15,641 bases of DNA, from contig CAMOMX010000046.1 in assembly GCA_946620035.1 (NCBI GenBank), positions 1 to 15,641 on the forward strand, written 5' to 3'. This document shows positions 13,863 through 15,641 of this stretch, in pieces (position 1 is the stretch's first letter; every line of letters begins with the position of its first letter). The notes under the pieces were generated by a model. The model searched no databases. It was not told the origin of the DNA and worked only from the letters and a program-made list of their open reading frames with translations. The position numbers and the translations under genes were made by a program. Origin of the DNA: CAG-791 sp003447895 (GTDB lineage Bacteria; Bacillota; Clostridia; Lachnospirales; Lachnospiraceae).

Positions 13863-15443
13863 ATGGCTGCGAAATGGTTAAAGGACACAGTATTTTACGA
13901 GATCTATCCCCAGTCCTTCAATGACACGAATGGCGACGGGATTGGCGACATCAATGGCATCACAGAGAAGCTGGACTATATCAAAAGCCTGGGCTGCAAT
14001 GCGCTCTGGATCAATCCCTGCTATGACTCCCCCTTCAAGGATGCCGGCTATGACGTCCGCGACTACAAGAAGGTGGCGCCTCGCTACGGCACGAACGAAG
14101 ACCTGTACCGCCTCTTCGAGGAGGCACACCAGAAGGGCATCCGTGTCCTTCTCGACCTGGTACCCGGCCACACATCCGAAGAGCATCCCTGGTTTAGGGA
14201 GAGCCAAAAAATCGAGAAAAACGAGTATTCCGACCGCTTTATCTGGACGGATTTCTGCTTCAAGGGCGCTGCCGGCCTCCCTTATGTCGGCGGTGAGAGC
14301 GAGCGCAGCGGATGCTATATTTTGAACTTTTTTAAGTGCCAGCCCGCGCTCAATTACGGCTTCCTCAATGTGACGGAGCCCTGGCAGAAGAGTTTCCGCG
14401 ATCCGGCCGCCATCGCGACCCGAGAGGCCCTCAAAGACATCATGCGCTTCTGGCTGTCCCACGGCTGCGACGGCTTCCGCGTTGACATGGCCTCTTCCCT
14501 GGTCAAAAACGACGATGAGAAGAAGAGCGGCACCAGCGCGATCTGGAGAGATGTGCGGCGCATGCTGGATCTGGAGTTCCCGGATGCCGCGATGGTCGCG
14601 GAGTGGAGCAATCCCTCCCTGTCCCTTCGCTGCGGTTACGATATGGACTTTGTCCTCAACGAGATTGGCGGCGGCTATTCCACGCTGATGCGCGATTACT
14701 ACAATCACGGCGGCAGCATTCACGGGGACCGGAACGCGGAGGACCACAGCTATTTCAAAAAAGACGCCGGCGGCAGTATAAACCGCTTCCTGGATCAGTA
14801 TCTTGGCTGGTATGAGGATACGAAGGACCTGGGATATATCTCTGTTTTGACCTGCAATCATGACACGATCCGCCCCAGCTACAACCTGGACACGGCCGAG
14901 CTGAAGCTGGCGTACTCCTTCCTTTTCACGCTTCCCGGTGTGCCCTTCCTGTACTATGGCGACGAGATCGGCATGAAGTATCTGGACGTTCCCACCAAAG
15001 AGGGCGGATACTTCCGCACGGGTGCCAGAACTCCTATGCAGTGGGATGAGAGCGCAAACCTCGGATTCTCTTCCGGTAATGCGTCCGACCTCTATCTGCC
15101 GGTCGATGATTCCGCCGATGCCCCTACCGTGGCAGCGCAGGAGAAGGATCCTTCCTCCCTTCTGAACACGGTGCGTGCGATCCTGGCGCTGCGCCATCAG
15201 GAAGAGGACCTGCAGGCGGACGCCGGATTCGAAGTCATCTGCAGCGAGCCGGATCGTCCCTTCGTATACAGGCGCGGCGATCTTCTCTGCGCGGTGAATC
15301 CTTCCGGCAGAGCTATGGAGGTCTCGCTTCCCGCCGGAGTTTCCGGAACCGTGCAAGGGGATATTCTGTTTGAGATCGGAAGCAGCAGTCTTACGAATGG
15401 GAAATTGACCGTCGGCGCGCAGTCCTTTGTTGTGATCAGGTAA
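13863..15443 (+). CDS. GH13 alpha-glucosidase / trehalose-synthase-like enzyme
   Basis: GH13 enzymes cleave or transfer alpha-glucosyl units by a retaining mechanism. From the ATG at 13863 (TGGAGG with seven bases to the start) the protein has 526 residues and no signal peptide, so it is cytoplasmic and probably acts on imported oligosaccharides. It shows FYEIYPQSFNDTNGDGIGDI at 11-30, a calcium-loop-like stretch, DLVPGHTS at 98-105 (conserved region I), GCDGFRVDMA with nucleophile Asp208, VAEWSNP with acid/base Glu247, and CNHDTIRPS with Asp334. FRTGARTPMQWDES at 384-397 is typical of the alpha-glucosidase, oligo-1,6-glucosidase and trehalose synthase group. A short beta-domain ends the protein. 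Region I has Gly where many relatives have Asn. The frame is open to 13707, but that part overlaps the AraC start and its upstream region. The exact substrate is uncertain. Confidence 0.9.
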   Translation: MAAKWLKDTVFYEIYPQSFNDTNGDGIGDINGITEKLDYIKSLGCNALWINPCYDSPFKDAGYDVRDYKKVAPRYGTNEDLYRLFEEAHQKGIRVLLDLVPGHTSEEHPWFRESQKIEKNEYSDRFIWTDFCFKGAAGLPYVGGESERSGCYILNFFKCQPALNYGFLNVTEPWQKSFRDPAAIATREALKDIMRFWLSHGCDGFRVDMASSLVKNDDEKKSGTSAIWRDVRRMLDLEFPDAAMVAEWSNPSLSLRCGYDMDFVLNEIGGGYSTLMRDYYNHGGSIHGDRNAEDHSYFKKDAGGSINRFLDQYLGWYEDTKDLGYISVLTCNHDTIRPSYNLDTAELKLAYSFLFTLPGVPFLYYGDEIGMKYLDVPTKEGGYFRTGARTPMQWDESANLGFSSGNASDLYLPVDDSADAPTVAAQEKDPSSLLNTVRAILALRHQEEDLQADAGFEVICSEPDRPFVYRRGDLLCAVNPSGRAMEVSLPAGVSGTVQGDILFEIGSSSLTNGKLTVGAQSFVVIR

Positions 15444-15454
15444 ACGTGTTATCC

Positions 15455-15472
15455 GACCTCTGAGGTCTTTTT
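15455..15472 (+). terminator. Short possible terminator after the GH13 gene
   Basis: GACCTCTGAGGTC (15455-15467) is a perfect palindrome that can form a 5-bp stem with a 3-nt loop and is followed at once by five T residues. The stem is short for an efficient terminator, so it may be leaky. Confidence 0.45.
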
Positions 15473-15473
15473 C

Positions 15474-15482
15474 TGATATAAT
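15474..15482 (+). promoter_or_regulatory. Extended -10 promoter for the PHP-domain gene
   Basis: TGATATAAT contains a consensus TATAAT (15477-15482) preceded by the TGn extension, which can replace a good -35; none is present upstream. Transcription would start near 15489, leaving a very short leader before GGAGGA at 15495. Confidence 0.5.
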
Positions 15483-15505
15483 CTCACCAGTTTTGGAGGA
15501 TTATT

Positions 15506-15641
15506 ATGTTTGCAGACTATCACGTACATACATATTACAGCGACGATTCTGAGTATCCCATGGAAGAGGTCGTGAAGGACGCCATTTCCCTGGGACTGAA
15601 GGAGATCTGCTTTACGGATCATGTGGATTACGGCATCAAGC
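15506..15641 (+). CDS. PHP-domain phosphatase, probably histidinol-phosphatase (5' part)
   Basis: The gene starts with ATG at 15506, five bases after GGAGGA (15495-15500), and is cut by the window end after 45 codons. The start MFADYHVHTYYSDDSEYPME contains the HxH motif (HVH) of the PHP metal site, and ICFTDHVDYG carries the next metal-binding His in the T-D-H context typical of HisK-type histidinol-phosphate phosphatases, the last but one step of histidine synthesis. Other PHP phosphoesterases share these motifs, so the assignment rests on overall similarity of the opening. No his genes are visible on this side. Confidence 0.75.
   Translation, partial: MFADYHVHTYYSDDSEYPMEEVVKDAISLGLKEICFTDHVDYGIK

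Noticed and set aside
13878..15356. A 492-codon minus-strand open frame opposite the GH13 gene
   Set aside because: The GH13 frame carries every catalytic motif; the antisense frame reads as a compositional shadow with no family resemblance.

Overview
The window looks like a chromosomal segment of a Gram-positive Clostridia-type bacterium, probably Lachnospiraceae or a close relative. The evidence is the LL-diaminopimelate aminotransferase route to DAP, the MurT/GatD pair that amidates lipid II, AGGAGG-type ribosome binding sites with several TTG starts, and a stand-alone HisK-like PHP phosphatase start. I see no plasmid, phage, IS, CRISPR, rRNA or tRNA signature. The content is mostly core metabolism.

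Layout. Positions 1-913 (+) hold a LysR-type regulator that has lost the start of its helix-turn-helix; the first ~56 bases look like the start of an unrelated NUDIX gene. Positions 914-1182 are a control region with a -10 element, a small palindrome and a long hairpin. dapL (1183-2397) and asnB (2551-4191) follow on the + strand, separated by a second copy of the same hairpin that is flanked by direct repeats. From 4170 to 13720 everything is on the minus strand. In transcription order it is an AraC-type regulator (13720-12824), carA (12611-11358), carB (11374-8024), an orphan ATP-grasp ligase (7875-6679), a 19-bp tandem repeat array, murT (6508-5078) and gatD (5081-4170). gatD converges on asnB with a short overlap. 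On the right, a GH13 glucosidase-type enzyme (13863-15443, +) is divergent from the AraC gene, and the start of a PHP-domain histidinol phosphatase (15506 to the edge, +) closes the window.

How the parts fit. Three glutamine-dependent amidotransferases (AsnB, GatD, CarA) lie together with DapL, which makes the DAP precursor of peptidoglycan. MurT/GatD converts the D-Glu of lipid II to D-isoglutamine. AsnB makes asparagine or, as some homologues do, may amidate DAP in the stem peptide. CarAB uses glutamine to make carbamoyl phosphate for pyrimidines and arginine. The AraC regulator and GH13 enzyme form a separate carbohydrate module.

The least explained signals are non-coding. Hairpins with the same AAGGCGC base stem precede dapL, asnB and carA. 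A CTACCCCAGAGGT motif occurs as two direct repeats around the asnB leader and, in variants, as five copies at an exact 19-bp period in front of murT. I found no convincing new multi-gene system; the strongest candidate for something undescribed is this leader-hairpin and repeat network around amidotransferase genes.
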